Source of the DNA: JAZGGS01 sp963749485
Lineage (GTDB): Bacteria > Bacteroidota > Ignavibacteria > Ignavibacteriales > Ignavibacteriaceae
NCBI GenBank assembly: GCA_963749485.1
Contig: CAVVMV010000002.1
Span: 186,001-250,000, forward strand
Length of the DNA stretch: 64,000 nucleotides
Direction: 5' to 3'
Position numbers and translations under genes: made by a program. Positions 17,191-27,655 of the stretch are shown in pieces (within the stretch, counting starts at the first letter, position 1; each line of letters starts with the position of its first letter). The notes beneath the pieces were generated by a model that saw only the letters and a list, made by a program, of their open reading frames with translations, searched no databases and was not told the origin of the DNA.

Positions 17191-18960
17191 TTATCGGTGA
17201 GTTTTTATATGCAATTCTTTCAACTGCTCTTCACTTACTTCAGAGGGAGATTCATCCATCAAGGAAAGTGCGCTGGTAGTTTTCGGAAAAGCTATTGTGT
17301 CTCTAATAGAGCTTTCGCCGGCAAACAACATGACCATCCTATCAAATCCAAAAGCAATACCACCATGCGGTGGAGCACCATATTTAAATGCATTCATCAG
17401 GAATCCAAATTTCATCTTTGCTTCTTCAGGCGAGATGTTAAGAGTTTTAAACATTTTTGCCTGCAGCTCTGCGTTATGTATTCTTATACTGCCACCGGCT
17501 ATTTCCGTTCCGTTTAAAACAAGATCGTAGGCTCTTGCTTTTACTTTACCCGGCTCTTTATCCAACAACTCTATATCTTCTGTTTTAGGTGAAGTAAATG
17601 GATGATGCATTGCATAATAGCGGTTTGTTTCCTTGTCCCATTCAAATAGCGGAAAATTAGTTACCCATAAGAGCGCAGGTGCGGTATCCGGTTTTATTAG
17701 CTCTTTCCTTTTTGCAATTTCTAATCTAAGAGTTCCCATTTGGTTAAGGGTTGATAACTTTTCTCCGGCAAGAATTAATACTAGGTCTCCCGGCTTTGCC
17801 TGCAATTTCTTTATAAGATTATTTTTTTCATCATCACTTAAAAACTTTGCAACGGGAGACTCAAGTGAGTCATCCTTAACTTTAAACCAAACCAAGCCGC
17901 CCGCACCAAGCTCTCTAACTATTTTCGTTAACCCATCAAGCTGGTTTCTACTGTAACTTGCGCAGCCGCTTGCAACTAATCCTGTTACAATGCCGTTGGA
18001 AGTAATAGTGTCTTTGAAAACTTTAAATTCAGAATCAGTAAAAAGATTATTTAAAGTGGAAAGCTTCATATCGAATCTTAAATCAGGTTTATCACTTCCA
18101 TACTTTTCAAGCGCTTCATCAAAGGTAAGACGTGGAATAGGAAGTTGAAGATCATTTTTCCAGATTTCTTTAAAGAGCATTTTCATCAAACCTTCAACCA
18201 CCTCAAACACATTATCCTGATCAACAAACGACATCTCAATATCTATCTGTGTAAACTCCGGCTGCCTGTCTGCTCTTAAATCTTCATCTCTAAAACATTT
18301 AACTATCTGAAAATATTTATCAAACCCAGAAACCATTAAAAGCTGTTTATAAGTTTGGGGCGACTGTGGAAGAGCATAAAACTTATGTTTATGAACCCTG
18401 CTTGGAACAAGATAATCGCGCGCACCTTCCGGGGTGCTTTTCATTAATACTGGGGTTTCTATTTCTACAAAATCATTCTCATTAAAATATTTTCTTACTA
18501 CCTGGTACATTTTATGGCGGAGTAAAAGATTTTTTTGCAGTGGAGATCTTCTCAAATCAAGGTATCTGTACTTTAATCTTAAATCTTCAAAAGTATCAAT
18601 ATCATCTTTTATCGGGAAGGGGGGCGTTTCCGATTCATTCAGAATAACCAGCTTGCTACCAAGCATATCAATTTTGCCGGTGTCGAGTTCTTTATTCACA
18701 GCATCGTCGGGTCTTTTGCGTACTTCGCCCTCAACAGCAATTACAAATTCGGCTCTAAGTTTTTTTGCAGATTCGTAAGCTTCCACATCGGATTCCGGTT
18801 CAAAAACAACCTGTGTTTTACCATAACGATCGCGCAGCCAGATAAAAATAACTCCGCCAAGGTCCCTTCTTCTATCAACCCACCCGTTTAATACTATTTT
18901 TTTGCCTGCATCAGCTTCTCTTAATTCGCCGCAAGTATGTGTTCTTCGGTTAAAGCTCAT
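17191..18960 (-). CDS. aspS: Aspartyl-tRNA synthetase
   Basis: Charges tRNA-Asp (and possibly tRNA-Asn) in the cytoplasm. The 589-residue protein has the bacterial layout: an N-terminal OB-fold (1-105, with GWVDRRRDLGGVIFIWLRDR), class II motif 2 (FRDEDLRADRQPEFTQIDIE), the GAD insertion (about 285-430) and motif 3 (GIAFGFDRMVMLFAG). The HAH-like element (MHHPFTSPK) is present. The frame is unbroken in contrast to many neighbours. The start MSFNRRTHTCGEL is usual for the family. It is transcribed divergently from the nucleoside phosphorylase gene across a 139-base gap. Confidence 0.97.
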   Translation of the reverse strand: MSFNRRTHTCGELREADAGKKIVLNGWVDRRRDLGGVIFIWLRDRYGKTQVVFEPESDVEAYESAKKLRAEFVIAVEGEVRKRPDDAVNKELDTGKIDMLGSKLVILNESETPPFPIKDDIDTFEDLRLKYRYLDLRRSPLQKNLLLRHKMYQVVRKYFNENDFVEIETPVLMKSTPEGARDYLVPSRVHKHKFYALPQSPQTYKQLLMVSGFDKYFQIVKCFRDEDLRADRQPEFTQIDIEMSFVDQDNVFEVVEGLMKMLFKEIWKNDLQLPIPRLTFDEALEKYGSDKPDLRFDMKLSTLNNLFTDSEFKVFKDTITSNGIVTGLVASGCASYSRNQLDGLTKIVRELGAGGLVWFKVKDDSLESPVAKFLSDDEKNNLIKKLQAKPGDLVLILAGEKLSTLNQMGTLRLEIAKRKELIKPDTAPALLWVTNFPLFEWDKETNRYYAMHHPFTSPKTEDIELLDKEPGKVKARAYDLVLNGTEIAGGSIRIHNAELQAKMFKTLNISPEEAKMKFGFLMNAFKYGAPPHGGIAFGFDRMVMLFAGESSIRDTIAFPKTTSALSLMDESPSEVSEEQLKELHIKTHR

Positions 18961-19099
18961 TACAAATTCTCAAAGATTATTATTCTCCTGTTGGAAGCGA
19001 AAATTAACTATTCTTTACAGGGCAAACAAATCGGGGAAATGCCTGCCTACCCGTGTATATTCGTTTTATAACCACTTTAATTCTTTGTAAGTTTATAAT

Positions 19100-20406
19100 A
19101 TGAACACGGTTGAATTAATAAGAAAAAAGCGTGAGGGTTACCAGCTTTCTGAAGAAGAAATTGATTATTTAATTGGTAATTATTCAAACGGAAAAATTCC
19201 TGATTACCAATTTGCAGCTTTCTTAATGGCAGCATATTTAAGGGGAATGAATAAAACGGAAACCGCTCATCTTACCCGCTCGATGTTAAATAGCGGGAAA
19301 GTAATAAATCTGAGGGAAATCCGAGGAAAGAAAATTGATAAACATTCTACAGGCGGAGTTGGTGATAAAACTTCTTTAATCCTTGCGCCTATTGTAGCAT
19401 CACTTGGTATTAATGTGCCTATGATTTCCGGAAGAGGGCTTGGGCATACTGGTGGAACTTTGGATAAACTGGAATCGATTCCCGGCTTTAGAACAAGCTT
19501 AAGTTTATCACGTTATAAAAGTGTGCTTAAAAAATGCGGTGCGGTTTTAATCGGGCAGACAAAGAATATTGCACCCGCAGATAAATTAATTTATGCGCTG
19601 CGGGATGTTACCGCAACGGTTGAATCGATACCGCTCATAACCAGCAGCATTATGAGCAAAAAGCTTGCTGAAGGAATTGACGGACTGGTGCTGGATGTTA
19701 AAACCGGAAGCGGCGCTTTTATGAAAGAACAAAAAGATGCGCATAGCACTGGCTGAATCGCTGATTGACACTGCCAAGGCTTTTAATAAGAAAGTTATTG
19801 CTTTTATTACAGATATGAACCAACCGCTTGGAAATTATATCGGAAACTGGCTGGAAGTATATGAAACTATAAAGGTACTAACGGGGCGAAAAGGAAGGTG
19901 ATGTTTTAGATCTGAGTTTGCAACTTGCGGGCGCAATGATCTATCTTGGTAATAAAGCTTCTTCAATTAAAGAAGGTGCTGAACTGGCAAAGGAACAAAT
20001 TAAAAATGGAAAAGCATTTGATAAGTTTCTGCAAATTGTAAAACTCCAGGGTGGAGATACCAGTTTCCTTATCAAGCCGGAACTATATCCCAAAGCAAAA
20101 TATTCTAAAAAAGTTAGATTAAATAAACCAGGTTTTATTAAAGCAATTGATAATTACCTAGTTGGAATGGCATCGCTTGAGCTTGGCGCCGGAAGAAAAA
20201 CCAAAGAGGATATTATTGATCAGACAGCGGGGATTATATTTAATGTAAAAATTGGTGATGGGTTGGAAAATGATAGTGTTATCGCTTATCTTCATTCTTC
20301 TTCTTTATCAAAAATCCGTAAAGCGGAACAAATTTTAAAAAAGGCAATAGAGATTTCTAAATCAATAGTTCGTAAACCAAAATTAATTAAAAAGATAATT
20401 CATTGA
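19100..20406 (+). CDS. pdp: Pyrimidine-nucleoside/thymidine phosphorylase (two frameshifts)
   Basis: Cleaves pyrimidine nucleosides with phosphate to base plus (deoxy)ribose 1-phosphate. The N-terminal piece (19100-19741) shows the family signature HSTGGVGDKTSL...SGRGLGHTGGTLDKLE and DVKTGSGAFM. A middle stretch (about 19738-19885, reading ALAESLIDTAKAF) and the C-terminal piece (about 19885-20406, EGDVLDLSLQLAGAM) lie in two other frames; together they give a full-length enzyme of about 435 residues. Breaks are near 19742 and 19885. Whether the specificity is thymidine only (DeoA) or broad (Pdp) cannot be told. It is followed 50 bases later by an SPFH gene. Confidence 0.88.
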
Positions 20407-20455
20407 TGTGAGGATTTTAACTCCGTCATCATAAAATTAAACAGGAGGTAATAAG

Positions 20456-21326
20456 ATGTTATTTATAGTCGCAATCATAGCTGCAATTGCAGCATTCATA
20501 TTTCGTGCTGGTGCAAAGAAAAGATTAAACAAATCCGAATCTTCATTTGCCCTTATTGGAATTGTTGTTGCTCTGCTAGTCGCCGTTAGCCAGTTGGTAA
20601 CTGTTATTCCTGCCGGTCACACTGGCGTCATAGACTTCTTGGGAATGGTAAGTGACAACACTCTAAAACCTGGAATTAACCTTGTTAACCCAATGGCAAA
20701 GGTTGAAAAGATGAGTATCAAAACACAGGAGCTTAAGGAAATGATGTCTGTTCCATCTAAAGAAGGATTAAGCGTTGATCTTGAAATAAGTCTGCTCTTT
20801 AAGTTGAATTCTGAAAAAGCAAATGATATTTACAAAACGGTGGGACCAAATTATGCGGAAATTATCTTAACGCCCCAGTTTAGATCTGTGGTCAGGGGTG
20901 TAACCGCACGTTATGAAGCAAAGGCGTTGTACACCGCTTCCCGTGAAAAGCTGGCAGGTGAGATTCTCACTGAACTGGAAAAATTAGTCGGTCCCACGAG
21001 GCATTACAGTTGAGCAAGCTCCTCTTAGACAAATCCAACTTCCAGAGCGCTTGACAAAATCCATTGAGGAGAAATTACAAGCCGAGCAGGAAAGTCAGCG
21101 AATGGAATTCATTTTAACACGAGAACAACAGGAAGCAGATAGAAAACGAATTGAAGCAAAAGGTATTGCCGATTTTCAAGATATTGTAGCAAAAGGAATT
21201 AGCGATCAACTCCTTAGGTGGAAAGGTATTGAAGCCACTGAAAAGCTTGCAAATTCACCAAATTCCAAGGTTGTTGTAATTGGTTCCGGTAAAGACGGGC
21301 TTCCACTCATTTTAGGTGGCAATTAA
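20456..21326 (+). CDS. SPFH/prohibitin-like membrane protein (frameshifted)
   Basis: Two N-terminal hydrophobic segments (residues 1-18 and about 33-55) precede a band 7 domain: VIPAGHTGVIDFLGMV, VPSKEGLSVDLEISLLFKL and VRGVTARYEA. The C-terminal piece continues in another frame from near 21000 (RGITVEQAPLRQIQLPERL, then a charged coiled coil, QEADRKRIEAKGIADFQ). The total is about 290 residues, as for prohibitin homologues. Such proteins form membrane-anchored rings that influence proteases and membrane order; no partner protease is nearby. An AGGAGG-like ribosome site lies just before the ATG. Confidence 0.85.
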
Positions 21327-21356
21327 TAACCTGTTTTTGGCAGATAAATAAATTAA

Positions 21357-21415
21357 AATAGTGTCCGGTGAGTCAGTTTTAGAATTGATTATTTGCCGGG
21401 CATTATTTATTTTTG
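21357..21415 (+). terminator. Probable terminator before the heme operon
   Basis: AATAGTGTCCGG (21357-21368) can pair with CCGGGCATTATT (21396-21407) over 12 positions including two G-U pairs, then TATTTTTG follows. It lies 31 bases after the SPFH stop and 32 before the first heme-operon gene, and so likely separates the two units. The loop is long (27 bases), which lowers confidence. Confidence 0.5.
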
Positions 21416-21446
21416 AACTCGTTAGTCATTTTTTATAGAGAGTGAA

Positions 21447-22272
21447 ATGGTACCTTCATTACATGTTTTGAATATAATCCTTCCTTTATTATACCTGGTA
21501 ACTTTTGGCATCTACTTTTACGACTTTATGAAGGAGGAAAAGAAGTTCATTAATACAAAAAGAATCTTCCTCTTTATAACTCTTATCGTTCATGTGGTTT
21601 ATATAATTCAGAGAACAATTGCTTTCGATCATCCACCAATAACAAACGTCTTCGAAATTTTTACTGTCCTTGCCCTGGCTATCTGTTTCTCTTACTTTCT
21701 ACTTGAACTTGTTACTGATATAAGAGGAACGGGTCCATTTATAATTATTATCTCATTTATCTTTCAATTTATCTCTTCATTATTTATCCAGGATCTGGTT
21801 GCAGTAAAGGAAGTTCTTGAGAAATAACCTTCTTGGTGCTCATGTTATAAGTGCGCTTCTTGGATACTCTGGTTTTACTATTTCTGCTGTTTACGGTTTT
21901 CTCTATCTTACTTTATATAAAGATATAAAACTCAACAAGTTTGGTTTGATTTTTAACCGCCTGCCAAATCTTGAGGTTTTGGAAAAGCTAAGTTTTTATT
22001 CTGCGGTTATAGGTTTTATTACTCTAACCATTTCTATTATTATTGGAATTATCTGGCTGCCTATAGCATTTCCCGATTTCTCCTACTTCGATCCTAAACT
22101 TATCAGTACTTCTCTTGTATGGATTTTATACTGTATTGGAATTTCAAGCAAAGTGTTTGGGAAATGGCGTGGCAGAAAGCTTGTCCGGTTATCAATAAGC
22201 GGTTTTATAGTTGCAATTCTGTCAACCATTATGTCCAACTTTATCGCTCAAAGTTTTCATTCCTTCTATTAA
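21447..22272 (+). CDS. HemX/CcsA-like membrane protein (frameshifted)
   Basis: First gene of the heme operon. Joined across a shift near 21820, it is an eight-helix membrane protein of about 275 residues, the size and position of HemX, which in other bacteria precedes hemA and tunes glutamyl-tRNA reductase level. It belongs to the cytochrome c assembly (CcsA/HemX) family by topology. The tryptophan-rich WWD heme-handling motif is poorly kept: the expected place reads IIGIIWLPIAFPDFSYFDPK, with only the final DPK resembling the usual WDPKE. The gene stops 6 bases before hemA. A cytochrome c assembly role is thus less likely than a HemX-like regulatory one. Confidence 0.75.
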
Positions 22273-22278
22273 GATTTT

Positions 22279-23568
22279 ATGAAATTACTTTCTGTATCAA
22301 TAAATCATAGAACTGCACCGGTAGAATTAAGAGAAGCAGTTTATCTTAGCGAAGATGAGATAAAAGTGTTCATCAAGGAAGCTAAGGAAAAATTATTTAA
22401 AGAAGGCTTGGTGCTCTCCACCTGCAATCGTACTGAAATATATGGTGTTCCTCAAAAAGAGGGAATAACTCATTTTCATATTCAGGACTTTTTACAAAAA
22501 AATAAATCCGCCGGGGAATCTAAAACCTGAACATTTCCAGAATCTTAGTTCACAGGAAGCCGTTAAACATCTTTTTAATATCTCAACTGGAATAGATTCG
22601 ATGTTAATAGGGGATAACCAGATTCTAAAACAGGTAAAGGATTCATTCCAGATAGCATCAGAAACACACTTTGCCGGATTTATGATGAAACGTGTTTTCG
22701 ATGCGGCAATACGTGCAGGTAAAAGAGCAATTACTGAAACAAGAATTAGCGACGGAGCTGTAACAGTCAGTTATGCGGCTGTTCAGTTAATTGAAAAAAT
22801 ATTTTCGAACCTTAATAAAAAATCAGCGTTGGTTATTGGCGCCGGAGAAACAGGAGAGATTGCAGCAAAGCATCTTAAAGATAAAAACATTGGCAAGCTC
22901 AGCATCACCAACAGAACTGCTGAGAAAGCCAAAACGCTTGCAGAAAAACTTAATGCGGAAGTTTTACCTTTTTCCGATTATATAAATTCACTTCATAAAT
23001 ATGATGTTATAATCAGCGCAACAAGTTCGCCTGAAATTCTGCTTCATAAAGATGTCTTAGAAAAAACGATGAAGAAGCGTAATTACGAATCGATGGTTTT
23101 GATGGATATTGCAGTCCCGAGAGATATCGATCCGGAAACAAAAAAAATTGACTACGTTTTTTATCACGATATTGATTCTTTAAACATTATCAGTTGAACA
23201 AAATTTATCCAGGCGTAAAGCCGAGATTCCAAAAGTGGAAAAAATTGTTGAGGAAGAAGTTGGCAAACTTATTCGAATGGTATAACTCACTGCAGGCAGG
23301 TCCAACAATTAAAAGCATAAGAGATCTGTTTGAAGAAATACGCGCAGAAGAGGTTGAAAAAAACATTAACCGCTTTTCATCAGATGATAAAGAAAAGCTT
23401 GAAATAGTTACCAAAAGAATTATAAATAAAATACTTCATCATCCAACAACTCTTCTTAGAAAAACAGGTGATAATACTTCAGGGACAGATGAATCGGCTT
23501 CTAAAATTGGAATTATAAGAGAACTGTTTGGAATAGATAAAAAAGATGATGATGAGAAATTATCTTAA
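22279..23568 (+). CDS. hemA: Glutamyl-tRNA reductase (three frame breaks)
   Basis: First committed step of C5-pathway tetrapyrrole synthesis: reduces glutamyl-tRNA to glutamate 1-semialdehyde. The N-terminal catalytic part starts MKLLSVSINHRTAPVELRE and has the active-site Cys in LVLSTCNRTEIYG. The NADPH domain follows in a second frame (about 22505-23190: LIGDNQILKQVKDSF, ALVIGAGETGEIAAKHL, DIAVPRDIDP) and the dimerisation domain in further frames up to 23568. Breaks are near 22505, 23190 and 23275. All domains are present in the correct order, so the enzyme is probably intact in the organism. HemL, the next enzyme, is not in the window. Confidence 0.9.
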
Positions 23569-23591
23569 AAAATTATTGACAGGATTGAGCA

Positions 23592-24533
23592 TTGTACAAT
23601 AAAATAATAATCGGTTCTCGTGGAAGTGATTTAGCTTTATGGCAGGCAAACTTCATTAAAAAGCAGCTTGAAAAGAAAAACAGGAACCTTAAGGTTGATA
23701 TAAAGGTAATAAAAACTAAAGGAGATAAAATCCTTGATGTTGCTCTTTCAAAAATTGGAGACCGCAGTCTTTTCACAAAGGAGCTTGAAGTAGAACTGCT
23801 TGCAAACAAAATTGATCTTGCTGTTCACAGTTTAAAGGATCTTCAAACAGAAATTCCAAAAGGTTTGAAGCTTGCTGCTGTTACTAAACGTCATAATGTA
23901 GAAGATGTCCTTATCGCCCGCAAGAAAGGAACCACAATTGAAAACCTGAAAGAAGGTGCAGTGGTTGCAACCGGTTCTTTAAGAAGAAAGTGCCAGCTAA
24001 TGCATCTCCGTCCGGATATTAAAGTTGTTGATCTTAGGGGAAATGTTCCATCAAGGATTAAAAAATTTTTAAAGTCTGATTGGGATGCAATAATACTTGC
24101 AAGAGCCGGCGTTGAAAGATTAAAACTGAAAAAATATATCTCTTCATACATAAGCACTGATTTGATTTTACCGGCTGTTGGGCAGGGCGCACTTGGAATT
24201 GAAATTAATTCGGCAAACAAAAGAGTATATGAAATAATTCAATCCGTAAATGATGAAACAACTTTTAGTGCTGTGCGGGCAGAGCGGGCTTTGTTAAAAG
24301 AACTTGAGGGCGGCTGCCAGGTTCCAATAGGTGCACTGGCAGAAGTTAAGGCAAACGGTTTATACCTGGATGCCATGGTTGGATCGTTAGATGGTTCAAT
24401 TACTTACAGGAAAAAAGTTAGAGGAAGTAAATTACAACCTGAAAAGCTTGGCAAATCTCTTGCAAAGGATCTTAAAAAAGCGGGAGCAAAAATAATACTT
24501 GACGATATTTATAATACTGCGAGGGCAAAATGA
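23592..24533 (+). CDS. hemC: Porphobilinogen deaminase (hydroxymethylbilane synthase)
   Basis: Joins four porphobilinogen units into hydroxymethylbilane. The 313-residue protein shows IIIGSRGSDLALWQA at the N-terminus, the HSLKDLQTEIP active-site region with the catalytic Asp, TGSLRRKCQL, and the dipyrromethane cofactor Cys near residue 241 (LEGGCQVPIGA). The start is TTG at 23592, since no ATG lies nearby and the sequence begins at the usual place for the family. The frame is unbroken. It overlaps the following lipoprotein gene by 4 bases (ATGA), so the two are translationally coupled. Confidence 0.96.
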   Translation: MYNKIIIGSRGSDLALWQANFIKKQLEKKNRNLKVDIKVIKTKGDKILDVALSKIGDRSLFTKELEVELLANKIDLAVHSLKDLQTEIPKGLKLAAVTKRHNVEDVLIARKKGTTIENLKEGAVVATGSLRRKCQLMHLRPDIKVVDLRGNVPSRIKKFLKSDWDAIILARAGVERLKLKKYISSYISTDLILPAVGQGALGIEINSANKRVYEIIQSVNDETTFSAVRAERALLKELEGGCQVPIGALAEVKANGLYLDAMVGSLDGSITYRKKVRGSKLQPEKLGKSLAKDLKKAGAKIILDDIYNTARAK

Positions 24534-25129
24534 AAAAAATATTTTTAATTGTTACAGCTCTGCTTGTTGGTTTCCTTATCTATTCGTGCAGCTGTTTAAC
24601 TTGTGGCAGCAAGGAAGAAGCAAATGTTCCGCTGGATGTTTTAGAAAAAGCAGATTCTTTTATTGTTTCTAAAACCGGTGAACACTTTTTTAATAATTAC
24701 ATATCTATTGATTTTTTCAGAACAAAGCATACCGCTCCTTACTACGAAATGGTTTACAGGTTGTACATCCCGGAAAAATCCTACGTTGATGCACTTATAA
24801 AATTCACTGTAGATTCTGTTGGAAATGTTGTGGAAAAAAGGGACATAATTGGAATTCCAAACTGCCGTTTTTATCCACTGGAGTGTGAGTTTAATATTGA
24901 TGAACAAACAGCCAGGCAAATTGCTACAGATAATGGTTTGGAAGAAGGTATAAAAGAATGGAAGGTTGGTTTTATCTGGAATGCTAAGTACGGGAAATAC
25001 GTTTGGCATCTTCTATCAACGCTCGAAGAAATGGAAGGCGAATTCGGTTACCGGGCAAAAGGTAAAGAGGTGATTATAGATCCTTCAAACGGTGAAGTAA
25101 TAGCATTAAACGATTGGAACATAATGTGA
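24530..25129 (+). CDS. Unknown lipoprotein inside the heme operon
   Basis: A 199-residue protein with a signal segment ending in LIYSCSC, compatible with a lipoprotein Cys near residue 20 and followed by further Cys (CLTCGS). The mature part has no recognised domain; its second half (INIDEQTARQIATDNGLEEG-like stretch, then VIIDPSNGEVIAL) resembles a PepSY-type fold, in which a helix is followed by strands and a terminal DP..G.V motif. It overlaps hemC by 4 bases and lies 6 bases before the tetR-hemD gene. Position suggests a link to tetrapyrrole or metal handling at the envelope, but no function can be given. Confidence 0.6.
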   Translation: MKKIFLIVTALLVGFLIYSCSCLTCGSKEEANVPLDVLEKADSFIVSKTGEHFFNNYISIDFFRTKHTAPYYEMVYRLYIPEKSYVDALIKFTVDSVGNVVEKRDIIGIPNCRFYPLECEFNIDEQTARQIATDNGLEEGIKEWKVGFIWNAKYGKYVWHLLSTLEEMEGEFGYRAKGKEVIIDPSNGEVIALNDWNIM

Positions 25130-25135
25130 TCTTAA

Positions 25136-26541
25136 ATGCAGATTGTTGAAAAGAAAGAAATAAAAAAGCAGAAGAAGCGGGAAAAAATAATTGATGCTGC
25201 GGCTGAATTATTTTCCCACAAGAGCTACCATGAGGTAATGATGGAAGATGTTGCAAAACTTATCTCGGTTGCAAAGGGTACCGTTTATAACTACTTCATC
25301 TCCAAGGAAGAATTATACTTTTCTATAATGCAATTGCGGATGGAAAATTTAATCTCTTCACTTAAGGGAAAAATTGCATCGGAAGAAAGCAGTCTTGATT
25401 CGCTTCGCTCCTTTACTACTCATCTTTACATGTTTATGATGAAGTACCAGAACTTCTTTCTTATTTATCAAAAAGAATCTTTAGATAATGATAATATCCT
25501 TTCCGCTGATCTTGCGGTTCTTGAAAAACAACTTGCAGATATTATAACCGGCATTGTTGTTCAGGGAAAAGCAGAGGGTGTGTTCAGAAAAGTTGATGAA
25601 AAGTTTGCAGTAAGTTTAATCCTCGGTAGTGTTTATGGGGCAGTTAAAAGCGGAATAGAAAATAAAATAGGTGATGAGGACAGAATAATTGAGAGAGACA
25701 GAGTTTTTGAATTTGTTCTGCATGGACTTTATGCTGGGTTCAATGATATTTCTGTATTGCCTTTAAAAGGTAAAACAATTGTAATTACCAGGACAATTGA
25801 ACAATCAAAGGAAACTGCTACAGCATTAGCAAAACTTGGTGCAAATGTAATTGTTTTTCCAACCCTGGAAATTTTACCCCCGGCAAGCTGGAAAAGGTTT
25901 GATGAAATAGTTTTGCTAGCCGGATAAAATTGATTTTATTGTATTTACCTCGGCGCACGCTGTTAAAATGTTCAACATAAGGTGCAATGAACTGAATGTT
26001 AAAATGAACTTTAATAAAACAAAAGTTGTTTCTGTTGGGAACTAAAACTTCTTCCGTTTGCGGTAAAAATAATATTCCTGTTCATATTGTACCTAAAAAG
26101 TTTAGTGCCGAAGGTGTTGTTGAAGAGTTATCAAAGTATAACCTGAAAAATAAGGTTGTGTTTATTCCGCGTTCTGCAATTGGCAGGGAAGAGCTCCCCC
26201 ACGGCTTAAAAGACCTTGGTGCAATTATTAAATCTGTTCCGGTTTATAATGTATCTCTTCCAACCAAAGAAAATATTAAACCATTCGTTGAAGAACTTAA
26301 AAAAAATCAGCCCGATTTGTTCATCTTTACAAGTCCTTCTACATTCGAAAACTTTTTGCAAATAGAAAAAGTATCCAACCCGGTAAATTATTTCAGCAAA
26401 TTCGATGTTGCGGCAATAGGTCCAACCACCAGATTGAGCATTGAAAAGAAAAAGGTAACCGTTAACATTATGCCGGATGAATACACTGTTGACGGGTTAA
26501 TTAAAAAAATCACCGACTATTATGGTAACAAAAAAAAGTGA
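25136..26541 (+). CDS. hemD: TetR-type regulator fused to uroporphyrinogen-III synthase (frameshifted)
   Basis: Residues 1-205 form a complete TetR regulator: a helix-turn-helix (REKIIDAAAELFSHKSYHEV, then VAKGTVYNYFISKEELY) and an all-helical ligand domain. Without a stop the same frame continues as HemD (LKGKTIVITRTIEQSKETATAL). HemD then runs on in two further frames (about 25925-26038: KIDFIVFTSAHAVKMF; 26038-26541: VVFIPRSAIGREELPHGLKDLG, FIFTSPSTFENFL, GPTTRLSIEKK). HemD closes hydroxymethylbilane to uroporphyrinogen III. A TTG codon at about 25760 could start a separate HemD, so a fused and a separate product are both possible. The stop overlaps the hemE start by 20 bases. Confidence 0.75.
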
Positions 26542-27601
26542 CGGAGTTTATTTGAGCAATTTAAAAAATGATTTATTCTTAAGAGCATGTAAACGAAAAC
26601 CTGTTGAGAGAACACCAATCTGGATAATGAGACAGGCAGGAAGATACTTACCGGAATACCGTGCTGTGCGTGAGAAACATGATTTTTTAACAATGTGTAA
26701 AACCCCGGAGCTCGCTGCCGAAGTTACAATTCAACCGGTTGATATTATTGGTGTAGATGCTGCAATTATTTTTTCGGATATCCTTGTAATACCCGAAGCA
26801 ATGGGAATGCATCTTGAAATGCACGATGGAAGAGGTCCGGTTTTTCCTTCCCCCGTAAGAGATGAACAAGCAGCAAAAGATTTGAAAAATATAACACCAG
26901 ATAAAGATCTAAAATATGTTCTTGATGCAATTTCATTAACCAAAAAGGAATTAAACGGAAGAGTTCCGCTTATCGGTTTTAGTGGTGCACCATGGACACT
27001 GCTTACTTACATGGTTGAAGGACAGGGATCAAAATCATTTTCCTGTGTAAAGAAACTAATTTATAATAACCCGGAACTGGCTCATAAAATTCTTGGCAAA
27101 CTTACTGATGCAGTTGCTGATTATCTTTCGGCACAACTTGAAGCCGGAGCTGATGCTGTACAGATTTTTGATACCTGGGCAGGAATTTTATCACCCAGAG
27201 ATTATCTTGTTTTTGCCCTGCAATATGTAAGCCAGCTGATTGCAAAAATTAAAAGAAAAGACCAGCCGGTAATTTATTTTCCTAAAGGTGTTCATTACAG
27301 GATGAGAACTACTGCAGATTGCGGTGCTGATGTTATTGGAGTTGACTGGACAATTGATATGGCTAAAGCAAGAGATAAGATTGGAAGCAAAGTTGCAATA
27401 CAGGGAAACCTCGATCCAACTGTACTTTATGCTGAACCAAGTTTTATAAAGAGAGAAGCAAAGAAAGTGCTTGATTCATTTGGAAAAGGAAATGGGCATA
27501 TTTTTAACCTTGGTCATGGTATTCTTCCAGATGTTAATCCTGAGCATGCAAAAGTTTTAGTAGACTTTGTTAAAAAGGAAAGCAATAAATATCATCAATA
27601 A
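26522..27601 (+). CDS. hemE: Uroporphyrinogen decarboxylase
   Basis: Decarboxylates the four acetate side chains of uroporphyrinogen III to give coproporphyrinogen III. The 359-residue protein has the N-terminal signature PIWIMRQAGRYLPEYR with the substrate-binding arginines, the catalytic Asp in IIFSDILVIPEAMG, GFSGAPWTLLTYMVEG and the C-terminal FNLGHGILPDVNPEH. Length and motifs are normal. The ATG used overlaps the end of hemD, and an alternative start a few codons in is possible. The frame is unbroken. Confidence 0.96.
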   Translation: MVTKKSDGVYLSNLKNDLFLRACKRKPVERTPIWIMRQAGRYLPEYRAVREKHDFLTMCKTPELAAEVTIQPVDIIGVDAAIIFSDILVIPEAMGMHLEMHDGRGPVFPSPVRDEQAAKDLKNITPDKDLKYVLDAISLTKKELNGRVPLIGFSGAPWTLLTYMVEGQGSKSFSCVKKLIYNNPELAHKILGKLTDAVADYLSAQLEAGADAVQIFDTWAGILSPRDYLVFALQYVSQLIAKIKRKDQPVIYFPKGVHYRMRTTADCGADVIGVDWTIDMAKARDKIGSKVAIQGNLDPTVLYAEPSFIKREAKKVLDSFGKGNGHIFNLGHGILPDVNPEHAKVLVDFVKKESNKYHQ

Positions 27602-27655
27602 CTCACTTTGAAAAATTTTATGCAACTTTGATGTGAGATAAACCTGGAGTAATAA

